64,000 nucleotides of DNA from Planctomycetota bacterium (GCA_016177925.1 JACOUH010000133.1:1-64000); one strand, 5' to 3'. Positions 57,401-64,000 are shown, counted from the stretch's first letter. Numbers and translations are program-made. The notes: generated from the letters alone by a model not told the origin.

Positions 57401-58757
57401 GGAGGGCTATCCGCATGTCGGCGGCCCGAGACAGGAGGAAGCCCAGGGGGACCGCCAGCGCGAACGTACACAGCCCGAGGAAGAGCAGGATGCGATAAAC
57501 CTCTCCCTCGCCGAGCGCTTCGTGGGGCAGGTTGCTAACCTGCCTGGGAGAAGAGGCAGGTTGAAAACCTGCCCCACGAAGAAGGCGGAGGCGCCATCCG
57601 ATCGCCGTCAGCTGACAGCCGACCGCCAGGCAGGCCGGCAGGGCGAAGAGCCACGCGCCAGGTGGGTCGGGAAGACGCGGCACCAGAAGCTGCGTCGACG
57701 CGGCCCCCGCCACGCCGAGCGCCAGCAACCAGCGCGCCCTGGCCGCGAGCACGCGCCCCGCGCTGGCGACCACGGCCACGGACAGCATCAGGCCTGCCGC
57801 CATCGTCGCCGTCTCGGCCAGTCCTCCTTCCCGGCCGCGCAAGCGTCCGGCCAGCACCAGCAGATTGAGCGGAATCAGCAGCGTGGCGATGACCAGCAGG
57901 CCGCGGCTGGTCGACTCCAGTTTCCAGTGGTGCAGCGTGTAGTGGCCAGCCCCGAACAGGGCGAGGGTGATGCTGGAGAAGACGACGAAGGGAAAATAGG
58001 GGATCTGCTCCAGTGTCTGCCAGAGTGTGATGACCAGGGCGACGGAGCAGCCGACGATCAGCAGCCCGCCGACCAACTCGCCCCAGAGGATGTTGCGCTC
58101 CTCCATGAACCCGGCCAGCACATCGGTCCAGGATCGCCGCGGCCGTGCGGGCATCGGGGGAGATGCCTCGACCGGCGTGGGGCAGGCTTCCAGCCTGCCT
58201 TGGCCTGGCAGGCTGGAAGCCTGCCCCACGGGAAGAGGATGGGCGGGAGGCGGAGGGGGCTTTTGCTCGGCCGATTCCAGCAGGGGGAGGGCGACGGGAA
58301 TTTCCTCGCGGGGCGTTTCTGGCAGTTCGGGCCGCACGGCATCCGCTCTTGCGACCTCGGAGGGTACGGGCTCCGCGCGTCGGGGCACGCGGGCGGGGGA
58401 CCTGGCGCGGCCCAGCAAGGTGTCGCGCCGGCGGGCAAGGCACCGCAGCAGCCGGCCTGCCGTTTCCTCGTCCAGGTCGCCCTGCCGCGCCAGCCGGTGA
58501 ACGTTGCGCTCGGTGACTTCCAGCTCGCGAAACTCGTCCGAGTCCGCGCCGCGGGCGAGGCCACAGTTCGGACAGACACGCATCCAGGACCGAAGCCGTT
58601 GCCCGCACTCGGCACAGGGCGCCGCCTGTTGAATCGTTCCCCGGCCGCCCTCTCCACCAAGCAGGCCACGAAAGAGCGTGCCGAACAACACCCACAGGCC
58701 GTGGCCCAGGAGGGTGATCAGCCCCACCACCAGCGCGAGGTAGAAGAGGATCTCCAC
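51429..58757 (-). CDS. Giant polytopic membrane protein with N-terminal zinc ribbon, carrying six palindrome insertions
   Basis: About 2442 residues. One hydrophobic helix, then a zinc ribbon (CAECGQRLRSWMRVCPNCG, about 45-65), a helical linker (NVHRLARQGDLDEETAGRLL), a Pro-rich part and dozens of hydrophobic helices to the C-terminus, with no known catalytic motif. GTG at 58757 is used because the first helix begins there; a TTG at 58778 is possible. The open frame is unbroken over 7.3 kb although six palindromes lie in it (58177, 57522, 57266, 56508, 56134, 52368). Leu/Ala/Gly bias and high GC match the neighbours. Function unknown; large repetitive membrane proteins of this type are found in planctomycetes. 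Confidence 0.85.
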   Translation of the reverse strand: MEILFYLALVVGLITLLGHGLWVLFGTLFRGLLGGEGGRGTIQQAAPCAECGQRLRSWMRVCPNCGLARGADSDEFRELEVTERNVHRLARQGDLDEETAGRLLRCLARRRDTLLGRARSPARVPRRAEPVPSEVARADAVRPELPETPREEIPVALPLLESAEQKPPPPPAHPLPVGQASSLPGQGRLEACPTPVEASPPMPARPRRSWTDVLAGFMEERNILWGELVGGLLIVGCSVALVITLWQTLEQIPYFPFVVFSSITLALFGAGHYTLHHWKLESTSRGLLVIATLLIPLNLLVLAGRLRGREGGLAETATMAAGLMLSVAVVASAGRVLAARARWLLALGVAGAASTQLLVPRLPDPPGAWLFALPACLAVGCQLTAIGWRLRLLRGAGFQPASSPRQVSNLPHEALGEGEVYRILLFLGLCTFALAVPLGFLLSRAADMRIALQYLALPLAVSGVPVLSAGLLLQRRLGGEGEAPAEPIADSAGASPSHFGDESPSLGGLRTVSTAVALAGMLVLLGAVTLAWPDPGVLLAVCAVDAAVLTYLAFRQHMPLAHAAALPCLVLGSLTAFHLAVGNLALSRGDGVRLAAELFSGASGAVLAVLVVLLSGTAELLARRGLREHAVAQALGSAAVAGLSLWLVSAEGLSEPGRAALVCGLYAVTALLANVRWQRISLSYAGQGLFLTATLWALLAGWPGRPPLWGVVLALEALGLAALAVWHGLVGTAGSAVPVRQPDRRAACRYEVLTAPCHDLAWVAGSLALLFDLSAPGFPEGTGHTLTVFILAAATWLLVWVNGWSFGTWVGAAFLWAGLTHALVWDIPEGWVARPGLVALLGHVTLLMLARLFLAFVGQVANLPLLPGRLATCPTNPDRIDMLFRGPLGRAGLLTSLISIPVMGASAWGEPLVLAGYVTWLAVLWLAFSCMESSPGWFTAFQAALSTAALLAAAGWVEAQPWGTGPADLGDPRTLQALGVGLGLLGLVWVGLRLALRGQERARPLLEPPWPAWDRLVLAGVVLGQLVLAVGETWPGIVRELTPRGLPLDVDAGGVAAGPGGWLLLGVLAFVLVATLWDRIALGVLGLATVALTVPVLAAARWDGELATATAVRWGLGLALLACSALLWLREPAGRLAGRLGIEAPTALPVSRWTRALVVSGTVAPVLLLTAVVAALGFAGESPSGPAVGSLFRRLGWVASNVTPLALLCLGLVGHALRERSPGYAFSGGLVANVALVGGYALAVVTGGGRLDEVQSVRLVQLGSLAAGLWALAWLLAYPWTSAWREMPATKTARPLMLAQLGLALGGIALVLCLGLVPLVLAAPAREPGPLTTETGSLLGWLALLAALTAPPLRLVRRGECLSWHGVGLGGAVTAGLLGCTAERLFPGWGYRVFLLGLAGQALLWSLGQFIERRPLRLRVLAPFPPAETASAWVAGLGLSAVLLALKAAFVHGDWLWASGTVGLASAAGACMAFWLRRERWAFTAGFGVNLAASLAVCHLEGLANPGLWIVLVQANVLASAAVALLWLLADRRFSVWESWHREKIPLLGVQSLAGLAGNALLLSVPLMALVLAPGHPLAIHLSRFGEPIGWAACLLATVAALWFSARRVPRLFVSALGTGCLSLGVLAACVANRWSTGWLPYHVLTVCWGILGSAATIRALLALREQARRAATDVRARLWSMPALRHWAVGLGLALVLLGLRVGLDDPLRPYASAGPVCVAMLMAAGLALGLRQQRYVYLSGILLTLAGVLVWVAWGTGTPDTLALTVALSLALGALAWTLVDLLSGRVPPFRVRGLSLSFQHVAVRLALGVVGAVVASGVAAVFAEESFRAGGALAWAALLLTVAALGAALWDREARFAPAGLFAAGLLAAALLLQALPLGATEFVRAACLTLAGYLVLTTAAAWAVPRLSDLLRTLRLPTSLYEEPPRDWFRHTVAALASIALTVSLWVCLSFATAGGRVAGPVAVALLLPACFFLADRAPPRWVTELRYAALVLGVVGCVEASWVPLAPGASGWLHHSAACLTVLTLLAVAYRDLLGRLLPPASAWQGCFVRTSAVLAALAPLVLLVLLGQEFLLYDKVSKQTPLTVLEVLLVVLAVVALIVLALRSAVGQVANLPSSPRQVGNLPHGRTLYVYGSELLLVLLFVHLKLNVPGLFGEWGAKYWTLLVMALAYVGVGLGELFQRRGLRVLAGPLQRTGLFLPLLPILVFWLRPPLALTHAAESAAPGLAPLLDYLRKLPPAYDRHSLLWFLLSVLYILVALSRRSFRYALLAALAANFGLWTLLLHFDVAFLLHPQMWLIPLALIVLVSEQINRDRLSREQSLTLRYVGLSMLYVSSTADLFIAGVGNSAVWPVVLAVLSVLGVLAGIQLRVRAFLFMGLTFLCLDVFAMIWHAAVDRTQTWVWYVSGIVLGSAILALFALFEKRRNDVLHLLEEIKRWD
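52368..52424. repeat. 57-bp in-frame palindrome (giant protein, copy 6)
   Basis: GTGGGGCAGGTTGCCAACCT plus GCC and mirror around TGGGAGAAGAA. Read as AVGQVANLPSSPRQVGNLPH on the minus strand. Confidence 0.92.
56134..56189. repeat. 56-bp in-frame palindrome (giant protein, copy 5)
   Basis: Same sequence as 52368-52424 with a shorter spacer (TGGGAGAAGA). Read in a different frame as FVGQVANLPLLPGRLATCPT. Confidence 0.92.
56508..56571. repeat. 64-bp in-frame palindrome (giant protein, copy 4)
   Basis: GTAGCGACAGGCGGCTCGCC plus TGTCGG facing GGGACAGCCGAGCCGGCTGT plus CCCTAC. Imperfect arms. Read as SAVPVRQPDRRAACRYE. Confidence 0.8.
57266..57322. repeat. 57-bp in-frame palindrome (giant protein, copy 3)
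   Basis: GGGAGGGCGAGGCTCCTGCC plus GAG, spacer TCGGCAATCGG, mirror. A family not seen elsewhere in the window. Read as GGEGEAPAEPIADSAGASPS. Confidence 0.9.
57522..57577. repeat. 56-bp in-frame palindrome (giant protein, copy 2)
   Basis: GTGGGGCAGGTTGCTAACCT plus GCC, spacer TGGGAGAAGA, right arm with two mismatches (GGCAGGTTGAAAACCTGCCC). Read as GAGFQPASSPRQVSNLPHEA with the flanks. Confidence 0.92.
58177..58229. repeat. 53-bp in-frame palindrome (giant protein, copy 1)
   Basis: GTGGGGCAGGCTTCCAGCCT plus GCC and perfect mirror around TTGGCCT. Read as VGQASSLPGQGRLEACPTPV. Nearly the same arms as 18438 and 4994. Confidence 0.92.
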
Positions 58758-58918
58758 GCGGCGGCCCTCGGACGGCAAGAAACGTGCCCCGCCACGGCCC
58801 TCCCGAGGCTGGCGGGATCGAAAGAATGATCCCGGCCCAGGAGAATTATTCCCGCCAGGGCACCGTGACTCCCCTCATGAAAGGCCCGCTGGGAGCAATC
58901 GCGTCACGGCCGCGCAAG

Positions 58919-58988
58919 AAAAGAAGAAGGGCAACCACGGAATACACGATGGGTGCCCGCCGTGTGTTCCGTGGTGGCCCTTCTTCGT
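58919..58988 (-). terminator. Long hairpin after the hydroxyacid dehydrogenase gene
   Basis: GAAGAAGGGCAACCACGGAA plus TACAC pairs with GTGTTCCGTGGTGGCCCTTC plus TTC; on the minus strand it lies right behind the dehydrogenase stop. A degraded related half (GGCAACCGTATATTCCGTGG) sits at 51388-51416, so it may be a repeat family used as a terminator. Confidence 0.6.
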
Positions 58989-58989
58989 T

Positions 58990-59976
58990 TTACCACTTAA
59001 AGCGATCGCGGACAGCGGGGTTGACCACCTTCTCCGCCGGCCACTCGCCGCGGCTCAACGAAATCACCGCCTGCGCCGCTGACAGTGCCATGTCATCGCG
59101 TGACTGCAGGTCGGTCCCGGCGGCGTGCGGCGTCACCACCACGTTGTCCAAATCGCACAGCTCCAACTTTCCCGGCGGCGGCTCCTGCTCGAACACGTCC
59201 AGGCCGGCGCCCGCGAGACGCTTGGCCCGCAGCGCCTCCAGCAGGTCCGCTTCGTTGACCAGCGAGCCGCGCGACAGGTTGAGGAGAAAAGCGGTCGGCT
59301 TCATCAGCGCCAGCGTCCGGTGGTTGATCAGGTGTTTCGTCTCCGGTGTCGCCGGCAGGTGCAGCGACAGGTAGTCGGACTCGGCCGCCAGCTGCTCGAA
59401 GGTCGGCACAAACCTGACGCCATGAGCCTGGGCAAAGGCGTTGTCGGGGACCGGATCGTAGGCGACCAGTCGCATGCCGAAGGCCTTGCCGCGCAGGGCG
59501 ACCGCCTTGCCGATGCGGCCCAGCCCCGCCACCCCCAGGATGCGGCCGCGCAACGGCAGCGTTGCTCGTCGCGGCCAGCCGCCCTCTTTCATCGCACAGT
59601 GCTGCGGCACCAGGTCCTTCGCCAGCGCCAGCAGCAGCGCGAAGGTCTGCTCCGCGACCGCCTCCTGGTTGGTGTTCGGGGCGATCGTCACCGCGATGCC
59701 CGCTGCCGTCGCCGCCTCCACGTCGACGGCATCGTAGCCGACGCCAACCCGAGCGATCACCCGCAGCTGGGGGTGTGCTTTGATCACCCGCGCCGTGTAC
59801 GGCTCCGACCCCGCAACGCTCGCCTTGATGCCCTTCAGATGCCCGAGCAACTCGTCCTCGAGCAGTTGATGGGCGACCGGCGGATAGACCAGCTCGAACC
59901 CCGCTGCGCGGAGCACCCGCACCCACTCGCCGTCGAGCCCTGCCAAGGTCATGGGCCCAATCAGGACTTTCTCCAT
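58990..59976 (-). CDS. D-isomer-specific 2-hydroxyacid dehydrogenase (phosphoglycerate-dehydrogenase-like)
   Basis: 328 residues. NAD-binding fold with GVAGLGRIGKAVALRGKAFG at about 148; catalytic Arg in NLSRGSLVNEADL, Glu in VFEQEPPPGKL and His in VVVTPHAAGTD, the complete set. IARVGVGYDAVDVEAATAAG is typical of SerA-like members, but no ACT or other C-terminal regulatory domain is present, so it may reduce or oxidise another 2-hydroxyacid. Its start lies six bases behind the PxpC-like stop, in one operon. Confidence 0.9.
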   Translation of the reverse strand: MEKVLIGPMTLAGLDGEWVRVLRAAGFELVYPPVAHQLLEDELLGHLKGIKASVAGSEPYTARVIKAHPQLRVIARVGVGYDAVDVEAATAAGIAVTIAPNTNQEAVAEQTFALLLALAKDLVPQHCAMKEGGWPRRATLPLRGRILGVAGLGRIGKAVALRGKAFGMRLVAYDPVPDNAFAQAHGVRFVPTFEQLAAESDYLSLHLPATPETKHLINHRTLALMKPTAFLLNLSRGSLVNEADLLEALRAKRLAGAGLDVFEQEPPPGKLELCDLDNVVVTPHAAGTDLQSRDDMALSAAQAVISLSRGEWPAEKVVNPAVRDRFKW

Positions 59977-59982
59977 CGATTT

Positions 59983-60906
59983 TCACCTTTCCTTCCGCCG
60001 TTCCGCAACGTACAACCGGACCAGCCACTCCTGCAGCTCGCGCCGCTTGCGCCGGTAGAGATCCTCCGCCTCCTCGACGCTCACGCGCCGGAAACGGGCC
60101 CGTTCGCCCGGCCGAAGTTGGCCGAGTTTGTCGAGATCGGCGGCGATCACCTGTGCAATCTTGGGATAGCCACCGATGGTCTGCCCGTCCACCCCCAGGA
60201 CGATGCACTGCCCGTCGCGCGTCACCTGCACGCTGCCGGGACAGACCGGCTCCGACACGATCTCGCGCTCGGATGAACCCAGCGGCTCGGCATGCAGTCG
60301 CAGTCCCATGCGGTTGCTCGCCGGCGTGATCGTGAACTCCTGTCCCGTCAAGCGATCTTCGCTGAACCACTCCGCTTGCGCCCCCGGCAGGAAGCGCAGC
60401 ACCCCCGGCTCGGCGTTCCACTCGAAGGATGAACGAAGGAAGCGTGACATGATCGTCCCGCGGCGGCAGGGCAGTTCGGCACCAGCGACGACCGGCTGCA
60501 GCGACGATCGGCTGCCCAGGACCTCGGGACCATCGATCCCCCCGCCGATGCACAGGTAGGCGCGTGCCCGCTCGGACGTGCCGTGAATCGACAATTCCTC
60601 TCCAGCGAGGAGGGTAAAGGTCTTGCCGGCGGCGAGGCGGCGCCCGCCCGCATTCAACTCGAACGGTGCCCCGAACAGGACGCAGGCCAGGTCCTCGTCG
60701 GCGCACAGGACCGGACCGCTCAGGCAGACCTCGAGGGCGGGGGCGTCGGGCGGGTTGCCAACCAGGGCGTTGCCGAGCGCGAGGGAGAACGCATCCGCGG
60801 CGCCGCCGACCGGGACACCCAGGCTGCGCGTGCGCGGCCGGCCGCGGTCGACCAGCAGCGTATACAGGCCAGGCGACAGGATCGTTAGCGTGGCAATGGC
60901 AGGCAC
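59983..60906 (-). CDS. PxpC/KipA-like biotin-dependent carboxyltransferase-family protein
   Basis: About 307 residues. ILSPGLYTLLVDRGRP, GVPVGGAADAFSLALGNALV, IGGGIDGPEVLGSRSS, ASNRMGLRLHAEP, VCPGSVQVTRDGQCIVLGVD and QTIGGYPKIAQVI are the conserved order of 5-oxoprolinase subunit C/KipA. The usual partners PxpA and PxpB are not adjacent, so oxoprolinase activity is uncertain. The GTG at 60906 starts right before conserved sequence and after a palindrome (60923-60976); the open frame beyond is repeat-derived. Confidence 0.87.
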   Translation of the reverse strand: MPAIATLTILSPGLYTLLVDRGRPRTRSLGVPVGGAADAFSLALGNALVGNPPDAPALEVCLSGPVLCADEDLACVLFGAPFELNAGGRRLAAGKTFTLLAGEELSIHGTSERARAYLCIGGGIDGPEVLGSRSSLQPVVAGAELPCRRGTIMSRFLRSSFEWNAEPGVLRFLPGAQAEWFSEDRLTGQEFTITPASNRMGLRLHAEPLGSSEREIVSEPVCPGSVQVTRDGQCIVLGVDGQTIGGYPKIAQVIAADLDKLGQLRPGERARFRRVSVEEAEDLYRRKRRELQEWLVRLYVAERRKER

Positions 60907-60922
60907 CGGGTGGTTGCCGACG

Positions 60923-60976
60923 AGCCCGAAGCGTGAGCGAGGGGAGAGAAGAAAACCCTCGCTGGCGCGTCGGGCT
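60923..60976. repeat. 54-bp palindrome, CGCCAGCGAGG family, imperfect
   Basis: AGCCCGAAGCGTGAGCGAGG plus G and CCCTCGCTGGCGCGTCGGGC plus T around a purine-rich spacer. It lies between the DHH and PxpC-like genes. Confidence 0.8.
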
Positions 60977-60994
60977 AAGCAACCACCCCACCAC

Positions 60995-62083
60995 TCAGCT
61001 TTGCAGGTTCTGGAGCATCTCGCGGCGCGATACCAGGCGATGGCCGCGACACTCGTCAATGTGCAGGGCCTTCAGCAACCGGCGACGCAACTCTCCTTGC
61101 AGGCCCTCGATGGCGCTGGCCGCCGTCGACGACAGCGGGATCGTCCCGCCGGCGCGACGGTCGTGCCCGCCGGCGCGGCCCAGGTCGCCGACCACCTGCT
61201 TGAGCATGTCGCCGACGTTCGCGTTCTCCACGGCTGCCCGCACCGACAGAATCAGCTTGTCGTTGAAGACACCAGCGCAGACCGCCCAGTCGACCTCCTC
61301 GAAGCGAATCAGGAAGTCGACCACCTCGGCCGCCAGCTCCGGCTGCGGTAGTTCGTTGACCCAGCTGATGATCAGCCGGTCGTAGATGAACGAACTCTGC
61401 AGCGCTTGCAGCATGCACTCGAAATGGCTCTGCGGCAGGCGGGCGTTGCGAATGCGCGCCAGCAGGTCCTTGTCGGCCAGCGGGTAGAGGAACAAAAGCG
61501 CCCGGTCGTCCAGGCCGCTCGCCTCGCGCGGATAGCCGCTCACTTCCGTCTCGATGCCGTACAGCAGGCCCGTCGCCAGCCGCGGCGGGACGGCAACGTC
61601 CTGCTCGATCAGGTAACTGGTGACCAGGGAGCAGGTCGCTCCCAGGCTGCGGCGGACGTCGACGAAGGGAATGCCCTCCAGATCGCCCTTGGTGTCGTGA
61701 TGGTCGATCACCCCGTACAGGGGGACCGCCGGGTCGAGCGAGTGCCGGCCGGTGTTCGGCTGGCTGTCGACCATGACGAGGGCCTCGCCCTCTTGCCACT
61801 CGATCTGGCTGATCGGCACCAGGTCGAGGTTGAGCAATTCGACCATCGCCTTGTTCTCGGCCCGGCTGATCAGGCCGTCGCGGGTCATCCGCGTGGGGAT
61901 GCCGAGGTTCGTCTCGACCAGGTGGGCCAGCCCCATCATGCTGCCGAGGCCGTCCGGGTCGGGGTGAACATGCGAAACGAATGTTACGGCAGTCACATGC
62001 GCCAGGCCGTCCAGGAAGCGCTCCGAACGCCGGGTCAAGGTTGATCTGCCATCGATTGCCGTCTCGGCGCTTCGCCGCGCCAT
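60995..62083 (-). CDS. DHH-family phosphoesterase (NrnA-like)
   Basis: 362 residues from ATG at 62083 (GGAGGG nine bases upstream). HVHPDPDGLGSMMGLAHLVE gives motif I, the second Asp lies in VMVDSQPNTG, and VIDHHDTKGDLEG is the DHH motif; the C-terminal DHHA1-like part contains AGGHDRRAGGTIPL. Such enzymes degrade oligoribonucleotides, pAp or cyclic dinucleotide products (NrnA/GdpP relatives). No membrane or PAS part is present, so the NrnA type is favoured. Manganese-dependent in the family. Confidence 0.88.
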   Translation of the reverse strand: MARRSAETAIDGRSTLTRRSERFLDGLAHVTAVTFVSHVHPDPDGLGSMMGLAHLVETNLGIPTRMTRDGLISRAENKAMVELLNLDLVPISQIEWQEGEALVMVDSQPNTGRHSLDPAVPLYGVIDHHDTKGDLEGIPFVDVRRSLGATCSLVTSYLIEQDVAVPPRLATGLLYGIETEVSGYPREASGLDDRALLFLYPLADKDLLARIRNARLPQSHFECMLQALQSSFIYDRLIISWVNELPQPELAAEVVDFLIRFEEVDWAVCAGVFNDKLILSVRAAVENANVGDMLKQVVGDLGRAGGHDRRAGGTIPLSSTAASAIEGLQGELRRRLLKALHIDECRGHRLVSRREMLQNLQS

Positions 62084-62183
62084 GGCTTGCAGCCCTCCAA
62101 CAGACTCGGGGATCGCCCTCCTGGCACTGTACAAATTTTACGGACCCGCTCGACTTCCGCCAAGAGGCTCCCGACCCCTGCCC

Positions 62184-62243
62184 TGTGGGACGGATTTCCA
62201 ATCCGTCCGGGCCGAAGAGGACGGATTGGAAATCCGTCCTACA
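62184..62243. repeat. 60-bp palindrome, GGACGGATTTCCAATCCGTC family
   Basis: TGTGGGACGGATTTCCAATC plus CGTCC, spacer GGGCCGAAGA, mirror ending CGTCCTACA. Same family as 38672-38734. It lies between the EVE and DHH genes. Confidence 0.92.
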
Positions 62244-62262
62244 CGGCTCGCTCCGTGGTTGA

Positions 62263-62691
62263 CTATTCCGCACGTCCTGTGCCGCTCAATTCCTCCACGC
62301 GCTGCCATTGCGCTCGTGTAACCGGCACGACTGACAGGCGCGGCAAGCGCACCAGGTCCCAGTCGCCCAGCAGGGCATCCGCCTTGATCTGTTCCAGGGT
62401 AACGGAAAGCAGCCGGCGGACTGGCGCGACCTCCACGACAACGTGTCTTTCTCCGTCGGAGGCCGGCCGTGGCCCAGCCACGACTACCATCTCACCGACC
62501 ACCGCCTTCTGCTTGCCCGTGTGGTAGAACAGGATGCGATCGCCCACGCGGACCTGTCGAAGGTTCTTTTGCGCCAGACTGTTGGTCACGCCGTCCCAGA
62601 CCGTTCGGCCGTCCCGCTCCAGGTCGGCGTAGCTGTAGCACTCCGGCTCTTGCTTGAACAACCAATACCCTGTTTTCTCATCGCCCGCCAT
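62263..62691 (-). CDS. EVE-domain protein
   Basis: 142 residues: GYWLFKQEPECYSYADLERD then WDGVTNSLAQKNLRQVRVGD and ILFYHTGKQKAVVGEMVVVA are typical of EVE (PUA-like) domains, which bind modified bases in DNA or RNA. ATG at 62691 has GAGGGTGG upstream; the longer frame to 62793 is less likely. Single-domain, full length for the family. Such proteins often go along with modification-dependent defence, but the immediate neighbours here are metabolic. Confidence 0.9.
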   Translation of the reverse strand: MAGDEKTGYWLFKQEPECYSYADLERDGRTVWDGVTNSLAQKNLRQVRVGDRILFYHTGKQKAVVGEMVVVAGPRPASDGERHVVVEVAPVRRLLSVTLEQIKADALLGDWDLVRLPRLSVVPVTRAQWQRVEELSGTGRAE

Positions 62692-63055
62692 CAGGGCCAC
62701 CCTCTCGCGCGCCCGGGAACATCCTCTCCCGGACAAACAACCGTCGCAACACTGCCGCCCCCCGGCAGGGGCCGCATCTTCTCCGGGCGTCAAAGTTTAT
62801 CCGCGACGGAGTGAAAAAAAGTGCAGCAGCGCAGCCCGCGAGCCGTTGCCTGCTTCGGGGCTGCGTAGAATGATGGGGCCGATCGATGACGCTGGTTTCG
62901 GTCCGGCAACCCTCTCGTGACGACACCCTGACAGCCGGAACCAGCGTCTCCTTTCTCCATGACTTTCCCCCGACGGGCGCAAGGGCGATCCTCCCGGAGC
63001 GTTCAAGGGGGACTCCTGTCTGCGAGTCTGCGTGTACCTTTCAGCGGGAGGCCTT
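62692..63055. other. Divergent intergenic region
   Basis: No gene is supported between the EVE start and the small ORF at 63056. It presumably contains promoters in both directions, but no clear -35/-10 pair is visible. Confidence 0.4.
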
Positions 63056-63256
63056 ATGACGGCTCTACAGGTCCTTCGTTTCGAGGCAGCACTGTGGGGG
63101 ATGGCCGAGGAAGCTGCGTTCGCCGGGGAGCCGCGTCCCGGCCGCACCGACCCGCCTCTCGCCGCAGAAACAGCGTCCCCCAACGAGAAGCCGGCCTCCG
63201 CGAGCGGCTACCGTGCCGGGTGCGATCTGCAGCGCTGGCTTGATCTCTGTGCCTGA
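63056..63256 (+). CDS. Small hypothetical protein upstream of the UspA gene
   Basis: 66 residues (MTALQVLRFEAALWGMAEEA, AFAGEPRPGRTDPPLAAETA, ending GCDLQRWLDLCA). GGGAGG lies four bases before the ATG, and the two ends are amphipathic helices with a polar, Pro-rich middle. Not recognised. It stands alone between the EVE and UspA genes; reality is probable but not certain. Confidence 0.5.
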   Translation: MTALQVLRFEAALWGMAEEAAFAGEPRPGRTDPPLAAETASPNEKPASASGYRAGCDLQRWLDLCA

Positions 63257-63552
63257 ATCGGAGGGGAACATCCGTCCCCTCCTGTCTCCTTCTCTTTCCC
63301 CACTATCCTACCCCGGAAGGAGTCTGTTCGCAAGGGCCACCGCCGACGCGCGGGTGCCCTCCTGCTCGCCAATACCGAGCGGTTGGGCGTTTGCGGAGAG
63401 TGTTTGGCTCTTCCTGGCGCAACTGGTAACATGGGAGTGAAGGACGGTCCCGCGGGGGGACCGCCCGCGCGCGGGTGCGGCCGGCATTGTTCTCCCCTGG
63501 TTCTCCGCCAGCCGGTCCCGCTTCCCGCTGGAGGCCGCAGGAGGTTCAGGAG
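63257..63552. other. Leader region of the UspA gene
   Basis: Noncoding. It includes GCGCGGGTGCCCTCCTGCTC near 63350 and CGCGCGCGGGTGCGG near 63465, echoes of the GCGGGTGCCC repeat family, and GGAGG shortly before the UspA ATG. Confidence 0.4.
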
Positions 63553-64000
63553 CATGATTCACATCAAGAAGATTCTTTACCCGACCGACTTCTCGTCGTA
63601 CTCGAACCAGGCGTACTTTCACGCCGTCGCCCTGGCGGAGAACCACGGCGCCAGCCTGACGGTCCTGTTCGTCCACACGCCCGACTTCACCGCCCCGGAC
63701 CGGCCGCAGGACGCTGCCGCAGCGCAGAGCTTCTGGCAGAGCCAGCTTGAGCAGATCCGTCCGCTGAACCCCGACATCCCTGTCCAGCACATCTTCCTCG
63801 CGGGCGATCCGGCCTCCGCCATCGTCGGCTACGCGCGCGATGCGGCCATGGACCTGATCGTCATGGGCACTCACGGACGGACCGGCCTGGACCGCCTGCT
63901 GCTAGGCAGCGTCGCCGAGAAGGTGCTGCGCGATGCCCCGTGCTCGGTCCTGGTGGCCAAGTTGCCCAAGGGCATCCCGGCAGCCCAGAAAGCGGACGTC
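63553..64000 (+). CDS. Universal stress protein, UspA family (cut by window end)
   Basis: ATG at 63553 preceded by AGGAG; 149 codons are visible and the frame is still open at the edge. IHIKKILYPTDFSSYSNQAY is the N-terminal strand with its conserved Asp, and DLIVMGTHGRTGLDRLLLGS then VAEKVLRDAPCSVLV contains the G-x2-G-x9-G-S ATP-binding pattern. It is thus an ATP-binding Usp, a cytoplasmic stress protein; a second domain may follow beyond the window. Confidence 0.92.

Noticed and set aside
1-64000. tRNA, rRNA and tmRNA genes
   Set aside because: No T-arm-like GGTTCGANTCC with matching acceptor stems and no rRNA-like sequence was seen on either strand by eye.

Overview
The window is a high-GC stretch of chromosome that looks like a planctomycete, probably Gemmataceae-like. 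The indications are Ser/Thr kinases with long non-kinase tails, a response regulator fused to an XRE domain, many very long membrane proteins, a decaheme cytochrome next to NuoE/NuoF and cyclic-nucleotide-binding ferredoxin proteins, Uma2 remnants, and a great many short dispersed palindromes. The taxonomic call is inference from gene content; there is no rRNA or tRNA in the window.

Layout. 1-8.5 kb: a frameshifted GH38-like gene, a MarR regulator and a tandem pair of YfhO-type membrane proteins. 8.5-14.8 kb: M48 and HtrA proteases, a phosphoesterase/GH88 pair, a ceramidase-like protein and a thioredoxin-like ferredoxin. 14.8-17.1 kb: an ABC exporter whose ATPase gene is broken and separated from its permease by an inverted two-gene cassette. 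17.1-27.8 kb: a hydrolase, two Ser/Thr kinases, thiolase, pseudouridine synthase, PyrK-like protein, PAP2 phosphatase and threonine aldolase. 27.8-35.7 kb: a worn defence island, with a C5-methyltransferase/restriction enzyme pair, an HNH remnant, an unknown gene with a HEPN-like C-terminus, and a second methyltransferase/nuclease pair lying between two pieces of a dndD-like ATPase gene. 35.9-44.8 kb: a co-oriented redox operon (haem-b-like membrane protein, decaheme cytochrome c, fused NuoE-NuoF, an 800-residue iron-sulfur protein with two cyclic-nucleotide-binding domains, an SthA-like flavoprotein and a 30-residue membrane peptide). 45-47.7 kb: a histidine kinase-receiver protein and a receiver-XRE regulator. 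47.9-49.3 kb: two selenoprotein genes (selD with Sec19 and a SelW-like protein with a CxxU motif), both of which plain ORF calling cuts short. 49.4-51.4 kb: a Y-family polymerase and a companion. 51.4-58.8 kb: one 2.4-kiloresidue membrane protein. 59-64 kb: a D-isomer hydroxyacid dehydrogenase, PxpC/KipA-like protein, DHH phosphoesterase, EVE protein and a UspA protein cut by the window edge.

The most striking feature is a set of at least eight families of 30-105 bp palindromes, about 30 copies in 64 kb. They sit between genes, supply stop codons and C-termini, and in many cases lie in frame inside genes (six inside the giant membrane protein). The families found well inside genes have no stop codon in the reading frames I checked, while families containing TAG/TGA/TTAG lie between genes or at gene ends. 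A paralogue comparison (the YfhO pair) shows directly that one copy is an insertion. In the redox operon, four of the five gene junctions carry a palindrome, each of a different family.

Likely physiology: the redox operon would pass electrons between NAD(P)H, soluble iron-sulfur carriers and a membrane-anchored multihaem cytochrome, possibly under cyclic-nucleotide control. The defence island records repeated gain and decay of restriction and phosphorothioation-type systems.
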